Of a stretch of 64,000 bases of DNA, positions 1 to 13,700 are shown piece by piece. The notes beneath the pieces are model-generated. The model was not told the origin of the DNA and did no database searches. It saw nothing but the letters and a program-made list of their open reading frames with translations. Made by a program: the position numbers and the translations under genes. The DNA is from Larimichthys crocea (Eukaryota; Chordata; Actinopteri; Sciaenidae). The number at the start of each line of letters is the position of its first letter. Positions within the stretch are counted from its first letter, which is position 1. The stretch spans positions 16,428,871 to 16,492,870 of the forward strand of contig NC_040028.1 in the NCBI RefSeq assembly GCF_000972845.2, given 5' to 3'.

Positions 1-2061
1 ACATGGTGGAATAACCCTTTAGTGCTTACTCGCTTACCAATAAGACATCCAGTTTACAGTCATGTAACCACAACAAGCTCCTGTTCTTATTAATGTGTAA
101 CCGGGTACTGTGTCCTGATCTATTTATTCATTTTATTTGTTTATTATATCGCAATTAAAAGTAATTGCACTAGCTATAACAGCTAATTTGGGCAAGGTAG
201 ACAAAATAAAAAAATAACCACAACCGCAAAAAAAAATAAAAAAATCTCCACATAAAACAGCACATTAACACAAAAATCCAGTTCTGTGAGGTCATTTATA
301 AAACACGGCGATTAAATGAATCGTAACCCATGAACAGAACTATTAAAACATCTTAACGCCTTATCGCACGCAGAAAAAAAAGGCACAGTTCAAGCAACAT
401 CTAATACTTTCATGGTTTCAATTTATGACCTCTGTGATCGCTGACCATTTCCTGTGCCTGGGCATGCTTCGAGGCACAGGCCCGGTCTTGTTTGTCTCAG
501 AGGGTGTGAGGGCGATGGTGTGTATCTCTAAGCATTTCAGTGTCCGAGGGTGCAAATTTCAGCAAAATGTCAAAGATCTTAGCAGGTATCAGGCGTTAAT
601 GTCTTAGGACAGTGGGTGGATCTGCAGTCATGACATCTTCGACGTAAACGCAGAGTTGCGAGTGTACGTTTTGGTGCCTGTTTGCAACATCGACACTTCC
701 ATTTGTGTTGAGGTGCTGAGCGGACCCAAAGATTTAGGCGCGCTGAGGGAATCCTGTGATTCAGTGTCAGGACAGGCCACTGTGGCCCGTGTTAGCCTGT
801 AACACGTTTATGACACTCAAGAGGAAAACATATGGTATACATGTTAGGGAGGTTTGCACAGCACTGCTAACAGAGGGATTATCTCTCTTTTTCCGCCCTT
901 TGATGGTAAGTGGCTGTTAACCATGTCTCACCTTCTGGGATAAATGACATTAGCTGCTTTATCGATCTAAAATCTGCTTTTCATCACACATGACAGAAAC
1001 CCAGAGCACATTTCCCAACCTCAGTTCACTGCTCAATCCTTTATAACTGACATCTGATGACTACAGCGATGTCTTTTGGGGTTTTAATTGTTATGTTCAT
1101 GACCGCCACAAGAGAACTCTGTTTATGACACTGAGCTGTCATTTGGAGCACCTCGAGATTCCTGAGAAAACCAAAACCGCACGGTTTCCGGTACGATCCA
1201 CATGTGCTAAACAAACAAACATATTTTTCCTGTTTTTTAAATTCAGGGACCGATCTGTTGCTTCACATGATTTGTGTGCTGTGTCTTACCAGCCATCTCT
1301 CTCTTCTCAGCCTTGCGACATACGCGACGTTGCCAACGATCCCCCTCGACTCGAGCTCTGTGCTCATCTCTTCTCATATTCGCAGCCTTTTAAGCGAAGC
1401 CTCAAAAGACAATGAAATATTGTGCAGATCTGATTGGAAACAGCTTTCATAATGCTCAAACTAGAAATCTCTCAGACTTATGTCATTCCAGTTTTAAAAT
1501 AGACTTGAAACATCACGGTAATTTTGATTAAAACGGATGACAGCCCGGTGAGTTACTGTCAGTGCGCCAGTGGGAAAAGAGTGTTTTTGATTTCTCCGAA
1601 GGAGAATCCTCACCCCCCAGCAGTTCTTTTAATATAAGGGCAGCGCCTTTCATCTGCTCCCAAGCGAGGCTCTTAATGCGTTGCAGATTCTTCAGCTTCA
1701 GCCGACGATATTTTACCATCGTCTTTTTTTTCTCTCTCTCTCTCCTCTCTCTAGTGGCTTTTGGATTGCATTTCAATTAATCTTAAGTAAGAGCAAACTA
1801 TATGCTTTGTCTCAACACAGTCAACCTAACGTTGGATCACACACACAGTATGTTGGAAAACAAAGACATGTATTCCAGCTCGCAGTGCCAGGTTAAGCCC
1901 CGATCACACACACTTTATGTTTTAATAGCGTTATCCAGCTGATGAAACACTTCTGAATAGGAAGCACCGTGAGGGCAGATCTCATATCAGTTGTTGTTGG
2001 TGAACTGTGCTTATTTTGTTCAGCTCGGCAAGATGAAGGCGGCTAATTACCAGAACAAAGT
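1..2061. other. Gene-free flank, nothing recognised
   Basis: I see no exon with a convincing protein pattern and no RNA gene here. Open frames are short, overlap on both strands and start at random methionines. The DNA is AT-rich with homopolymer runs. It is ordinary fish intergenic or long-intron sequence. Confidence 0.6.
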
Positions 2062-2146
2062 AAAGGGATAGTTTGACATTTTTGGGAAATACATCCTGCC
2101 GAGAATCAGATGAGAAGACTGATCCAGAGTAGTATTGATCCATCTA
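2062..2146 (+). repeat. Dispersed teleost repeat fragment
   Basis: The stretch opens with a phrase close to agggatagtttgacatttt and continues with gggaaatac and then gatgagaagactgat. I recognise this combination as a short repeat scattered through many teleost genomes; its transposon class is not certain to me. A degraded relative of the first phrase also occurs near 54,660. The call rests on memory of the repeat, not on a library search. Confidence 0.55.
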
Positions 2147-2590
2147 TCTAACGCTCTGCATGAAAGCGAATATTCCCCAACCAACTATCCCTTTAATCAA
2201 AGCTCAGCGTTAATTAATGCAGCTCCATCGCTGTTCTATGAATTCCTCTATGCTCACGAGACAAATGAACCACAACAAAACCCAACACCCTCGATCCTTG
2301 ATTACCAATTAGTAATGACCAAATCAAGAAGGGAAGCCACAAAGTAAAGATAATAAAAAAAAAAAAGCAAACATTATATTAACTAACCACTGTAGTGGTT
2401 GTTGCAAAATCCCTCTAGTAGCCCTCGGCCCTCGCTGCACGATCTGCTTTCATAGACGACAGCGCTGACTGCCAAGAATAGCACTCTGGCTGATGTGTGT
2501 CTGGCTCTTGTTAGTGGAGGATAGTTTGTGTCAAAGCACGGCCTCTCTGCAGTGGCTGAGCCTTGTTGTTGTTGTGGTTTGAAAAAAGAT

Positions 2591-2654
2591 GGTGTGGTGT
2601 GTGTTAATGGTGACTGTGTGTGTGTGTGGGGTGGTGTGTGTGTGTGTGTGTGCA
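2591..2654. repeat. Interrupted (TG)n microsatellite
   Basis: An imperfect TG dinucleotide run. It produces a spurious His-Thr-rich open frame on the minus strand, which is not a gene. Confidence 0.9.
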
Positions 2655-2899
2655 CTGACAGAGATGTCGGAGCTGCTAAATGACACACCTCTAATCAACT
2701 GATCCTCTGCCAGTGGGAGTGAGCTTTTCTTTCCTCTCTCTCTCTCTCTCGTGGCAAAAAGCCTGCGAGAAAGTCTTTGAACAGGTGTCCAAAGCTGTTG
2801 TTTTTCTTTCTCATCACTCTTTTTTCTTTTTTTTATATAGATATATATATTTTATTATTTGTGTATCTGATCCCTGCTAAGTCCAACCCTCCCACTCGC

Positions 2900-2941
2900 T
2901 CACACACCCACCCACACACCCACCCACCCACACACACACAC
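2900..2941. repeat. (CA)n / (CCCA)n simple repeat
   Basis: A CA-rich run with CCCA interruptions. It lies about 250 bp downstream of the TG run and is roughly its complement. Confidence 0.9.
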
Positions 2942-5900
2942 TCGCTCGTCTATTGCTTTCTCTCGGTCTTTTTCGTACAAAAGAAATAGTGTTAGCCTCT
3001 GGCATTTATCAAGGATGAAACGTGTTCAGAGAGAGAAAGTGCCTTTGAATTTGAGCCTATTCAACATACTTCATGAGAAAATATTGAATTCAGTTAAACT
3101 TTCATACCGGGAACATTTTTTTTCTTATTCTTTTCCAGAAGATAAGGGGATTGTATTTCTTTACTGCAAATTTTTCTTTTGTATTCTGATCCTCGTTCAA
3201 TTTACTAAAACTTCTTATGAATTTCTTCCAAGTAGCAGTGTCATTGAATAAATATCCGCTGACTTCCCTCCCTTGAAGGTCTGCCAGCTATTGAGGGGCT
3301 GTTTTTAATTGACCCATTGTCCACATGGCTGGCATTGCCACAGGCAAGGAGTTTCTTCTGCTGTTGGTCGAACATCTCAGATCTGAGGCCAGTAATTGAA
3401 TAGATAGGATTTTGATTGATGTTTAGAGGAAGTCCCTTTCCTATTTAAATATTCATGGGTCTGTAGCCTGCAGGGGTGAGACAGGAATCCAAAGCAAACC
3501 TGTGTGCAACAATAGCAGCCCTGAGTTCCTTCTGTCTGCTTCTCATTACAGTAAATACACTCTCAGAGCTACCATCCCTCCTTGCATTCCTGCTCTCCGC
3601 TCCACTGGGCTCCACCTAACGGAGGGTATTTGGCCTCCGAAGACAAGCCTAAATGCACGGAATGAGAAGACAAATTTCCCATCGTCTCACTGTTTTGGTA
3701 AGTAAATATCACCAGAAACATGAATGACAGGGTAGATTTAGACTTCTCTGCATTTAACTGGCTGTGCTTAATTTTCCTGCAGAGCACAGATCGAAAGTGA
3801 CTGTAATGCTACTTTGTTTGAAACATGCAACTCATATTACAGGTGTTGCCTTTGGCTCCGTGTCTCCACTCCTAATGCACTCACGGTCTTTCAATCCCAC
3901 CAAATCCCACTTGAAATGTGTCAATCATAGCCCGGGCCTGCTGTTACTACATCAGAGACTCCCCCGGTCTGCCGTGTGCCAAAATGATCCCAAAGCATGA
4001 AACATGTGCAAGAAAGCAGCATTATGCGTGATTTAGTCTGTGGCTTTTCACTCTTTTGGAACAAAGCCCCCCAGTATGATAATACGGGAGGAACGCCTTT
4101 AAAACTTCATATCAAGTGGCAATTATTTTAGTCTGCATTAGCATGTGATGACATCCGAGCCATTAACAGCCACATGAAAGCTAAATATGAACTGAGACAG
4201 ATCAAGCAGAAGGAAGAGAGAAATCATTTACAGACACTAATGTCCAGCAGCTGTCCTCCTAAACAAGGTGCAGCTTCAAGGTGGTTCATTACCAGAACAC
4301 ACGATCTTTTCATCCTAAGCAGTAGAAATCAGCAGAGGTGATATAACAAACTTTGTCCTTGCTCTTAAAAAAAAAAAAAAACATTTTGGAGACATGAATC
4401 ATTAGAGGTGTTGAAAGCTGCCAAGGAAACACCTCCTGACCGGAGTAAGAACGATGCCTCATTAGTGCCATAAAATCTCACCACAATGTCAGATATGGAA
4501 TCCTGGATGCCTTCAGTATTTTAATTGCTCGTATGACCGGGGTCTCTGCTTGACTGTCAGCACACGGCAGTGTCAAAAAAATCCACCGTAGCCTTGCGAG
4601 ACACCGAGAAAGAAAAAAAAAGCCTGTTGGAAATAAATTCAGCCACTTATAAAGCCAACAAACACAGACACAATCTTGGTTGGAGTGAGCGCAGCCGTCT
4701 TTGGGAAAACAAAGGGCCCGTGAATTGTCTGCAAAAGTGTTTTCTGCATTGGAATATCTCCTTTCTTTCCACAAACACATTTTCAATCGAGGATTTAATT
4801 AAACGAGTGCGAGAGTTTGTTTGAGGAGTACCGGGAAGCGGCACAATAATAAAAAACCTTGCTACGGAGCCAGAGAGTCAAACAGCACGCTGCTAAATAC
4901 ACAGCTCACATTTCTGTCTTTTTTTCCATCATTTGTAATTTGTCCACACGTTTTAATTTATGAGGGCCTGTAGGTATGAAGCCAGGACATTCCTTCCTGA
5001 TGTTGATGCTAAAGGATAATTCTCAGCCATGGGAAATAAAGATCCCTAAGCCGAATCAGAAATTATGTTTTTATTGCTTGTTGCATTGTGCTCTATCCAT
5101 TATGACGGAGCGCGCCTTTGAAAATGACGAATATGTTATAGAGTGTGCTCTTTTCTGTTCCTGCTAGTTGTTCATAGGACAAGTGAGCTTGGTGAAATAT
5201 GTCAGTGGGTTCCCAGCAGTGTCTTTGAAGTGAGAGACAAAGTGGAATGAAGCATAATATCCCCAGGGTCCCATTTAGTATTGAGGGAAAATAAACATTT
5301 GCCAAGCCCGATCTTGTGTGACTGATTTTCTACGTATAGGTCTGGGAAAAGAGCCAGTAGTATTTCTACAATATAATTAAAGTGATAGGTATTCAGGAGA
5401 TGAGTTGCTCTTTAAGGAGAAGTGATGATTTCATTATTCAGTCTTGTTGACTCCAGACAGTGTCATGAGTAATACAGACACAGGGGTTGACATAAACACT
5501 GGGCTTGTTTGAATAAATATCATCATTGGATGGATTTCTGGATGTTTTTTTCACCCTATAGTGTCAATGTTTTCCTTCGGTTTTATGAATGGAAAGAAAA
5601 GAAGAAAAAAAAAACCCATCTCACATTTAAAGTTATTCTAGGATTTGAGAAAACAATCACCACAAAGTCCATTTAATAACCGTTTCAATTATATCATATG
5701 ATCTTCATCAGCGGATGGAGTGTGCCCAGTTGTCATGGCAGTCCCGGGGGCTGTTCATATTTCCATTTTTTTCCACCCATTAGAATATAATTTGAATCGG
5801 AGGTGTGCGTATGAAGAAATAATCTGAAATAATGCATCATAAAAAGATGTGACATTTCTCTTGCGTCGGGTAGGAAGCATTAGGATAATGAGATCTGATC

Positions 5901-7264
5901 ACTAACTGCAGATCTGAAGGGGAGAAGATGAAGTAAGACTGCTTTAAGAAATGACTCATCAAAGCTTATCTGTGCCTTTTTTAATGACAAACTTGCTTCT
6001 TGGCATTCATTCAGAGCTCCTTTCCAAGAAAGGGAAAAATATAAAAAAACTTTCTTATGACAGAGCACATATTATTTATTTTTTTTTATCCTTTTCCAAA
6101 GCCCACACTTCAACCACTCATAATATCCCTGCTAAATGTCCTGATTTATTACGTCTTCAAATTTCACAATCTGGGGACAAATTGGTCTCCTCAAAAATGC
6201 AAGAACATGGCTAAGAAGCCTCATATTAGATGAAAATGCATTCCTGATGTTGCAACATGAGAGAGTGCGGGCACGGTCGTGTCACTGTGGATTAAAGGAG
6301 ATGCCATGTTTTATGACCTGCAATACTGTTACTAATTTGGGGACACTCGATATGGTGCATTTCATTAGAAGGAGAAACAAACGTAAAAAAAAACTTTAAA
6401 AAACCCACATCGCTGGTTCTCTCTCGGCCCCGTCGTTGAGCTCAAGGTGACAGAGACACATGGCTCACAGGGTGGCTGGGTTAAGCATCTCTTCTAACAA
6501 GAGGAACAAAAGCATTGTGAAGCGGAACAGGCCGTCATGCCAAAACACTCATAAAGAGGCATGAACTGGCAAGTCCTCCATCTCCACATCTTGAGAAATA
6601 ATCACTCCCTTCTGGATGTGTTTATGAGGGCAGAGGGGCCTGTGCTATGACGCCTGTACAATATACTGAGGAAGAAGCGTACAATGCAGCTGATCTGAGC
6701 CTTGGACTCTCTCAAAAAAACAAAACAAGAGCATGCCTGAAGTGACATTGTGCTTTCGTCATGTGAATCTCCGACGGAGATCGAGAAGTTTGAAGTTCAA
6801 CAGAGCTGCAATGCAAAATTAATTCAGTAAGTCACTGAAAACATGACATGGCATATCTATCTGTGACTGCACACAAAAAAACACATCACGCATTGTTTCA
6901 CTTTACAGCTATACGGCTTTCTAATCGTAGGTGCTCCACATGTGCTTCCGATCAAATCATAAAAGTCAAGGCATACGTTAACTTTTGCAAGAAAATCATT
7001 TATCCTAGCACGAGCTTATATAAGGTTTGCAGTAAAAGAAAAAAAAAAAGAAGAATATTCGTCCCTTGGCACTGAGTTATTGTTAAGTCCAAGGAAAGAG
7101 AGAGGAGAGTTGAGTCCAGCTCCTCTGTGACTACAACACCATCCAGTGAAAAGCTCTTTCTGATTCAAATGAATGGAGCCAAGGTCGGGGCCAAGGAGTC
7201 TGGACACCACGCAGCATGCAATCACCTCTCAGAGCAGCACTGAACACATGTTTTTGTGAGAGAC
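2942..7264. other. Gene-free stretch with candidate conserved non-coding DNA
   Basis: No coding exon is recognisable. Stretches around 3,250-3,480, 4,060-4,260 and 5,640-5,860 are free of simple repeats and balanced in composition, with TAATTA-like and other transcription-factor-like words. That is the texture of vertebrate conserved non-coding elements. This is an impression only; conservation has not been measured. Confidence 0.35.
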
Positions 7265-7702
7265 CAGGGGCGGGTTTAGAAACTTTTGAATGAAGGGGCC
7301 AGAGTGGGGCATGATTTTGTAAAATAAGTAAACAAATGTGTTAACACTCAATAATAAACTTTATATTATTGAAACTGTGTCTCTTTTATTAGTCATTTTA
7401 CGCTTCTTTTCATGTGTTTTATGTCTTGTTTTGTGTTGCTTTGTGCTGATTTGTTTCAATCGAGAAGCTCGATACAGGTGCCTATTCGGTATTCCATCAA
7501 TTAAACCATTAAATGTCCGGTGTGTAGGATTTAGTGGCACCTAGTGGTTGAAGTTGCATGTTGGAACCAACTGAAAAAAACGCCGCTTTGCCTCACGCAT
7601 CCCTTCCAAGCGTGTAGGAGAAACTACAGTGGCTATTAAACTCAATCACATTTCATGGGGGCGGTGGCACCCCCCCTCTCAGCCCCTCTGGCACCGCTCC
7701 TG
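7265..7702. mobile_element. Non-autonomous hAT-like DNA transposon
   Basis: The left end reads CAGGGGCGG and the right end, on the other strand, reads CAGGAGCGG, an inverted terminal repeat matching at 8 of 9 bases. The element is flanked by tgagagac (7,257-7,264) and tgagaaac (7,703-7,710), a probable 8-bp target-site duplication with one mismatch. Eight-base duplications and CAGGGG-type ends are hallmarks of hAT transposons. At 438 bp it has no room for a transposase, so it would have been moved in trans. A second dispersed repeat lies inside it. Confidence 0.75.
7511..7660 (+). repeat. Dispersed teleost repeat nested in the hAT-like element
   Basis: It begins ccggtgtgtaggatttagtg and goes on with a cacctagtggttgaagttg-type phrase, then caagcgtgtaggagaa. 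I recognise this as a very common short repeat of teleost genomes. It sits within the hAT-like element, so it is either part of that family or was captured by it. Confidence 0.6.
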
Positions 7703-10700
7703 TGAGAAACAGCAGGACGGCACCGTCGGGAAAAACCCACAATCCATTGACTCTGTATTAAAATGATGTGGAAGCAGATTTAAAAAAGCATGACATATTG
7801 TAAGACAAGAAAGAGGCTGAAAAATACTTGAGTGGATATGAGGTATGTCATGTGAGCAGTAGACTGTTTACAAGTCACCGCAGGATTAGGGATAGGGTGG
7901 ATTTATGCCCCTGCGGAGGTTCAAATAATTCCATGTCAAATCCAGGGATACGTATATTTTGTCCACCCCTTTTAAAGCAGCTCTTTCAAGCTGATGGATA
8001 TGGTGAGAGCACATGACATGCAGAGGATTTGCAATTCCCTTTCATGATTCCTGTGGCATTGTTTCTGTCTAAGCTTTGCAAGCCTCCGAGGACGTCTGGG
8101 GGAAGCCAGGCATGTGTTTGTTTGTCATGAGCCCATTTATAATAGATCCATATTTCAAAACAAAAGAAAACCATCAAAGTGTTTATCTTAATCATTACAT
8201 CCTACTCAGCACAGCATTTATGAATTATGTTACAATGAGGAAATGAGCTTCAAAACATGAAAGAACAAAGGAAACTTTTGAATTTAGTGACACTTGATAC
8301 GGTGGAATATAAAATTAGCATCTATTTAGTGGATAGTTGGTTCATATAATAACAACTATGCCTGGTTTGTCTGAACCCACACACTTTATAGACATTTAAA
8401 AGCCACTGTGCATGATACTATGCTTACCTTATGGTTTATTTTTATGGTATTTGCATTTGGGGAAGGAGAATTCCTCTGAGAACCTGCTCAGAAGAGTTGC
8501 ATCAACCTTGTTCTCCGGACTGACGAAGAGGAAGAGGGCTTTACGTGTCACTGCGAGCTTGTTAAAAAGCAAAAGGAGAATGTCAAGGAGAGGAACACGT
8601 GGATATATCATTCCCGGTGGAACAGCCCAGATTTTAAGAGAGAAATCTGCACCAGTTCTTTAAAAAAATGTTTTTCCCTGAATGGCTTTTGCTATCAATA
8701 TATTTTATTAAATATGAAAAGTTCACTAACATACTTTGCCAGTGACCTGAAATGCCATAAAATTTTCCTGGAACTCAACTCGGAAGTAGAAATAAAAGTG
8801 TGTTTGTTATTGCTGGTTCCCAGCCTGCGCTATTGTTCATAGTGTCATTGACATTTGCTACCTTTGAATTGGTTCACAACCAAAGTTAAGATTGTGATTT
8901 ATTTCCTACAAATGACCTTAGTGTAATATATTAAAAGCAGCTATTACAAATAGATCCTCCGCTTTAGCCAAAGCTACGCAAGCCGAGCAGCGGCACAGCC
9001 AAGATACTGAACAGTAACTGAGGGAGGAGGCCACAGTACAGTACAGGAATCTAAATAAGGACCTATTTTTGTTTAGGTACACCTACATTTACATAACACG
9101 TCTGCAGCAGTTTCCGTGCTGACAGTTACAAGGTGGACGAGTGTGAATAGCTGTTGCAGGCTTCGCCTTCTCACATAAAAAAGCTGCTGGGTATGGGTTA
9201 TAATGTCAGAGCATCCTGACAGGTCCGTGTTACAAACCCGGTGACGTGACATCCGGACCTCAAGCTCCAGCCGCCTTGTAGCACCACATGACTACTTCCT
9301 TTAATTAGTTTCTTCATTCATCAGCCAGACACTTCGCCACATGCCATCGATGTACAGTTATCCTGAAACTAAGAGCTCTCCTTTGATATCGAAACAAAAC
9401 AATTCATCACCCTCTCCGCTTCCCATCACGCCGGGCAGCTCGACTCAGGAAAATGACATTGATTGTAATGGTTCGCCATGTGAAGGTGCTCGCTCCAGTT
9501 ACTTCTGATTTGACATTAATCTGAATCTAAAGGTGTGATCACAAACAGGCCGAGGATCAGCAGAACATTTCGCATGAACATCTCTGGAACTCATTCCTCT
9601 CCATGTCTTTGGACCTTGCTGCGAGGTGTGGACGAGAAACACTGCAGTGGCTACAGCTGAGAGCAGATCTATCGCTCTCTGCTGACTGTCCTCTCTACAT
9701 CCTCCTCCTCCGGCTAAAAGATGATCACTTTAACCTGGAGGGCGAGGCAGTGCTGAACATATGCAAGTCATTTGTATAGAATAAATAACAGGATGATCTT
9801 ATGACAGTCAGTGCAGCTGCTCGGGGCTTTATTATTGGCTTCAAACAGGCAGCTCTCTGGAGGCAGCAGTGCCAGGCTTGGAGCTGTCGCTGTGGAGACC
9901 TGGAGCCTGCTGCACCACTTGTAAATTCAAATTAATTTATGCATCACTACATTAAAACAAGTTGCATCATACAAGATAGCAACTTGTTTATCCAGTATAT
10001 TTAAATATACTGGATAAACGGGTTAATATATGACTTGGCTCTTCTCTAAATCTGTTTATGCAACAGTTTACATGGTTGATTGCTCTTTATTGGACAGTGC
10101 AGATGTTTCCTAGCGACTCAGTTACATTAAGGTCTCAGCCGTTCAGTGATTAGTTTAAAAAGCTTTAACGAGCTATCTGCTGTCAAGGCCTATTACTCTG
10201 TCTGTTTAAGTTCACTTTCTTCAGCGAGCTTTAGATCGGTGGCCACAACTGTAAAAGATGTCAAAGAAGGAGGAGGGTAGAGGTAGAGACATTATGTGTG
10301 TTTGAACGATGGGAACAATCCGATACCGAGGTCTTTAACTGTACAAAGGGTAAAATCCGGGTGTGAAAATACTCACGTAGTTAAACATGACTTCGAATTC
10401 ACACACCATCACACGTGAAGGGCGGGGAACTATTTGGGAAATGTCTAACAGCGTGCAAGTAACGGATCATAAAGTTTTGCGTCTGTAGCAGCATTTTTTC
10501 TCTCTCTCTGTCTGTCTCTCTCTTTTTTTTTTTACGTTTGATGATTCACGATATTGGAGAGCTGAGATAGTGGAAGCAAACAGTTTTATGAATGTTTCTT
10601 TTCACCTAGTGAGAGATGAGAGATATCTAAGCCAAACAAAAAAAGAAAAAGAAAAAAGAAAGTATCTGATGGGAGGATACACCCTAACACCAGATCGATC

Positions 10701-13700
10701 ATTTTTGTCGCCGTGTCAGATCAACTTGCCAGCGCAGGTAAAGATTATGGATCTGCTCATTTCCTCTCCGTGATCCAAAGAGCAGATGGATTGCACATTA
10801 AAAGACTTCAGACGCGCCAACGGTCATTTTTAAAGGCAAAAAAGAAAAAAAGAAAAAAGAAAGTGGGATGGAGGTGACATCCTTACAGGAAGGAGAAAGA
10901 TTTAAAAATGGCATGATTTCCCCAAGGCCTCAGTAACCAAAAAGCATTTGGAGAGAAGACTTAAGAGTGAAATATATTCTTTTTGGAGTGTGGATTCATA
11001 ACATTTCAGATGGATGAATACAGCTCAAGGTTAAGAAGCTCATTAGATAGCATGGCTAAGGAGGATCAACAAATTACACAATGGGGAAATCAATTATGTG
11101 CAAACTGTGTTTATGCATAAATGTTCAGCCCACACGCTGAATAATGGTATAGATGTAAGTTTAAGCAGGACCTTATTCTGGCTCGGCTATCGGAAGGAAA
11201 ACGTTTCCTGATGCTTTATAGAGATTAATAACAACCTTGGTCACACAGTACATTTACATTAGATGGATGAGAGCAGAGCATTTTATCAGACATCTGTTCA
11301 ACCCGACCAGTCTCAGACTGGGCTGGAGCTGAAGCCTCGCTCGCTTGAACCAAATAAAGCCGTGAACTGTTTCTAACACTGCACAGTGACTCGTGGTGGA
11401 CTGTCATCCAAGAATACCACATAAAACCAAATCATTCTTATAAAGCTCTGCTGTCCCCACGGCTTTGAGCTGGGGCTTCAGAGCTTATAAAGGGGATACT
11501 AAATCCCTTTAAGAGACTTTGTGGCCTCGGGGTTAAGGTAACAGTTAATTGTTTCGCTTGTGTCCTGAAGATATTCACAGTGAGCTCATGAATCAAGCAT
11601 GTGACTTATGCATCAAGCCACATCCCTTTATTCTCCTCGTGCAGCATGCAGCCTGTGATTTATGACTGGACAGTGGCCTGCAGAGGTGTTGGATTCAATG
11701 AAATACAAGGGAGAACATCTGGAAAGACTATTAGCTCCAAATCACAGCTTGGGCTAGTTTGATAGCGATGGCTGATGCAAGTCTGGAATTGACATGCTGG
11801 TGCACACTGTGTCTTTCTCATCGAACAGATGTGTGAACCGAGGTTGTTCATATTTTAAGTAGATCAATATTAATGGTCCTACTTAAAGCGCCAGGTGAGC
11901 TAACAAGAGCCTTAAATGAGCCTCTTCCATGTGTCTCTAATGCCTCCCAGATGTACTTCAGTCCCGTTGGCGTCCTTGGTTGGAAGCGAGCGAGAGTCTT
12001 AATCTGAAAAATGAAAAGGCCTTGATAGGATAAAACATCCATTCCAAAGCTGCGTGACACAGCCAGTGTTGCACAAGTCATTCTAGTCAAGGATAATTGG
12101 GTAAGAAAGAGCATCGGCAGGGAGTGTCTGAACAAGGTACCCCTGCCTCCACTCATCTCAGCCTCTGTAATAAGAGCATGGGGAGGTGTGTTGAAATACA
12201 ACCCTGTCACTATTCATCCTCACCCCGTTGATGCAACAATGACTAGCATGCAGTCTGCTTTTCATTTAAGGGAATTACCTTTGGGAGGCCAGCAGACGTC
12301 TCCTGAGTCGCTCTGTGTGTGTTCTTCTATTCCTGGCATGCTGTTCATTAAACCACAACCCAGCAGGCTTGGCTTTTTTTTTTTTTTATCTAGCCCCATC
12401 TCTGTCCTGGTGAAGCCTGCAGCGTGCAGCATGGAAGCTGAAAATAATGACTCACGCACATTACAAAGTCCCTGTCGCAGTTCCCCTAGTTCCAGCACCA
12501 CTCCCCGGGTCGCTGCAGCTTCAGACCTCCAGCCTCTCTTAACGAGTTGACTGTAATGCTGAGGCCACTTAAGGCTTAGAGCGGTGGTGGTGGTGGGGGG
12601 GGAACAAGAGAGCCAGGGTGTTGTGTGAAGTAAAAGAAGTAGCTTGTCTAATTTATGACTTTCATGAGAGATTTTGTGACAGCTTGTGTAGCTTACCTAT
12701 GAGGTTTTTTGACATGGTACATGAGTTCTTATAGCTTTTCAGTTGAAACATGACCTGTTGTCTTATTTCAGTTCGGAGTGGGGGCCGCTATTACTCTTTC
12801 CTGTGTAAAACATGTTTTACAGCCATTGAAAAGGCCTAATTATTCAATCATCAGGAGGGTGGCTACTTCCTTTAGAAGCACTTAGGAGTTCAGGCGTCAT
12901 CTCACCGGGTGTGGCTATATCATTTACATTTCATTAAAGCACGCTGTGAGACATCATTGATTTCTTAGTAAACCAGAGTTTCCATGATGCAAGCTCATGG
13001 GTGGGGGGGTGGGGAGTGGTAGATGTGTCACCCCTCAGGAGCTGTCAGGGGCTGTCAGACGACAGGATCCAGACCCTTGGCCAGGAGAGGCCAGGCCAGC
13101 CAGCTGTCACCTCTCTGACACTGGCTGAGACCATCCATCTGGCTGAGAGAGGCCCACCATGGGTGGAGAGGGACTCACCAGATCCCAGACTACATGCACA
13201 TGAAGGCAGGAATCGCACAAGCCAGAAAACATGTTTCATGCCGACGTGACACATGAGCAACATTTATGCGCGTTCAGTGGCTCATGCCTCCCCTCTACGT
13301 ATGTACGACGCTGCATGCCAGGGCTATTTCGGGTAATCACCAGACACAATCTGCGGCGCTGTCCACATGAATCATACCCACGAGGCAGATCCGGGAAACA
13401 AAGTGACACGCTGCCATCAAAAGCTGAACAGACACAAAATAAACAATTATAAAATTTGGCTGCAACACCAGCTTTCACATACAGTAACTCTCTGTCTCCA
13501 CGAGCAGCTTCAACCGCAGGGGGCTTTCCCCCACCAAGTACCTATGAATCATTTTGAAGAGCATAAAAACTCTTTGAATCTTCCTCCAGTCCAAATTTAG
13601 ACATGTCACAGTAGAAGATCTATCTCTGCTTGTTAGGTTTCGCTGGAATTATTTGCTGTGATGCTCATATGAAGTAAAACAACAACATCATCGCACTTGT

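Noticed and set aside
2383..2688. Minus-strand 101-codon open frame rich in His and Thr
   Set aside because: It is the translation of the TG microsatellite; no family, splice or codon support.
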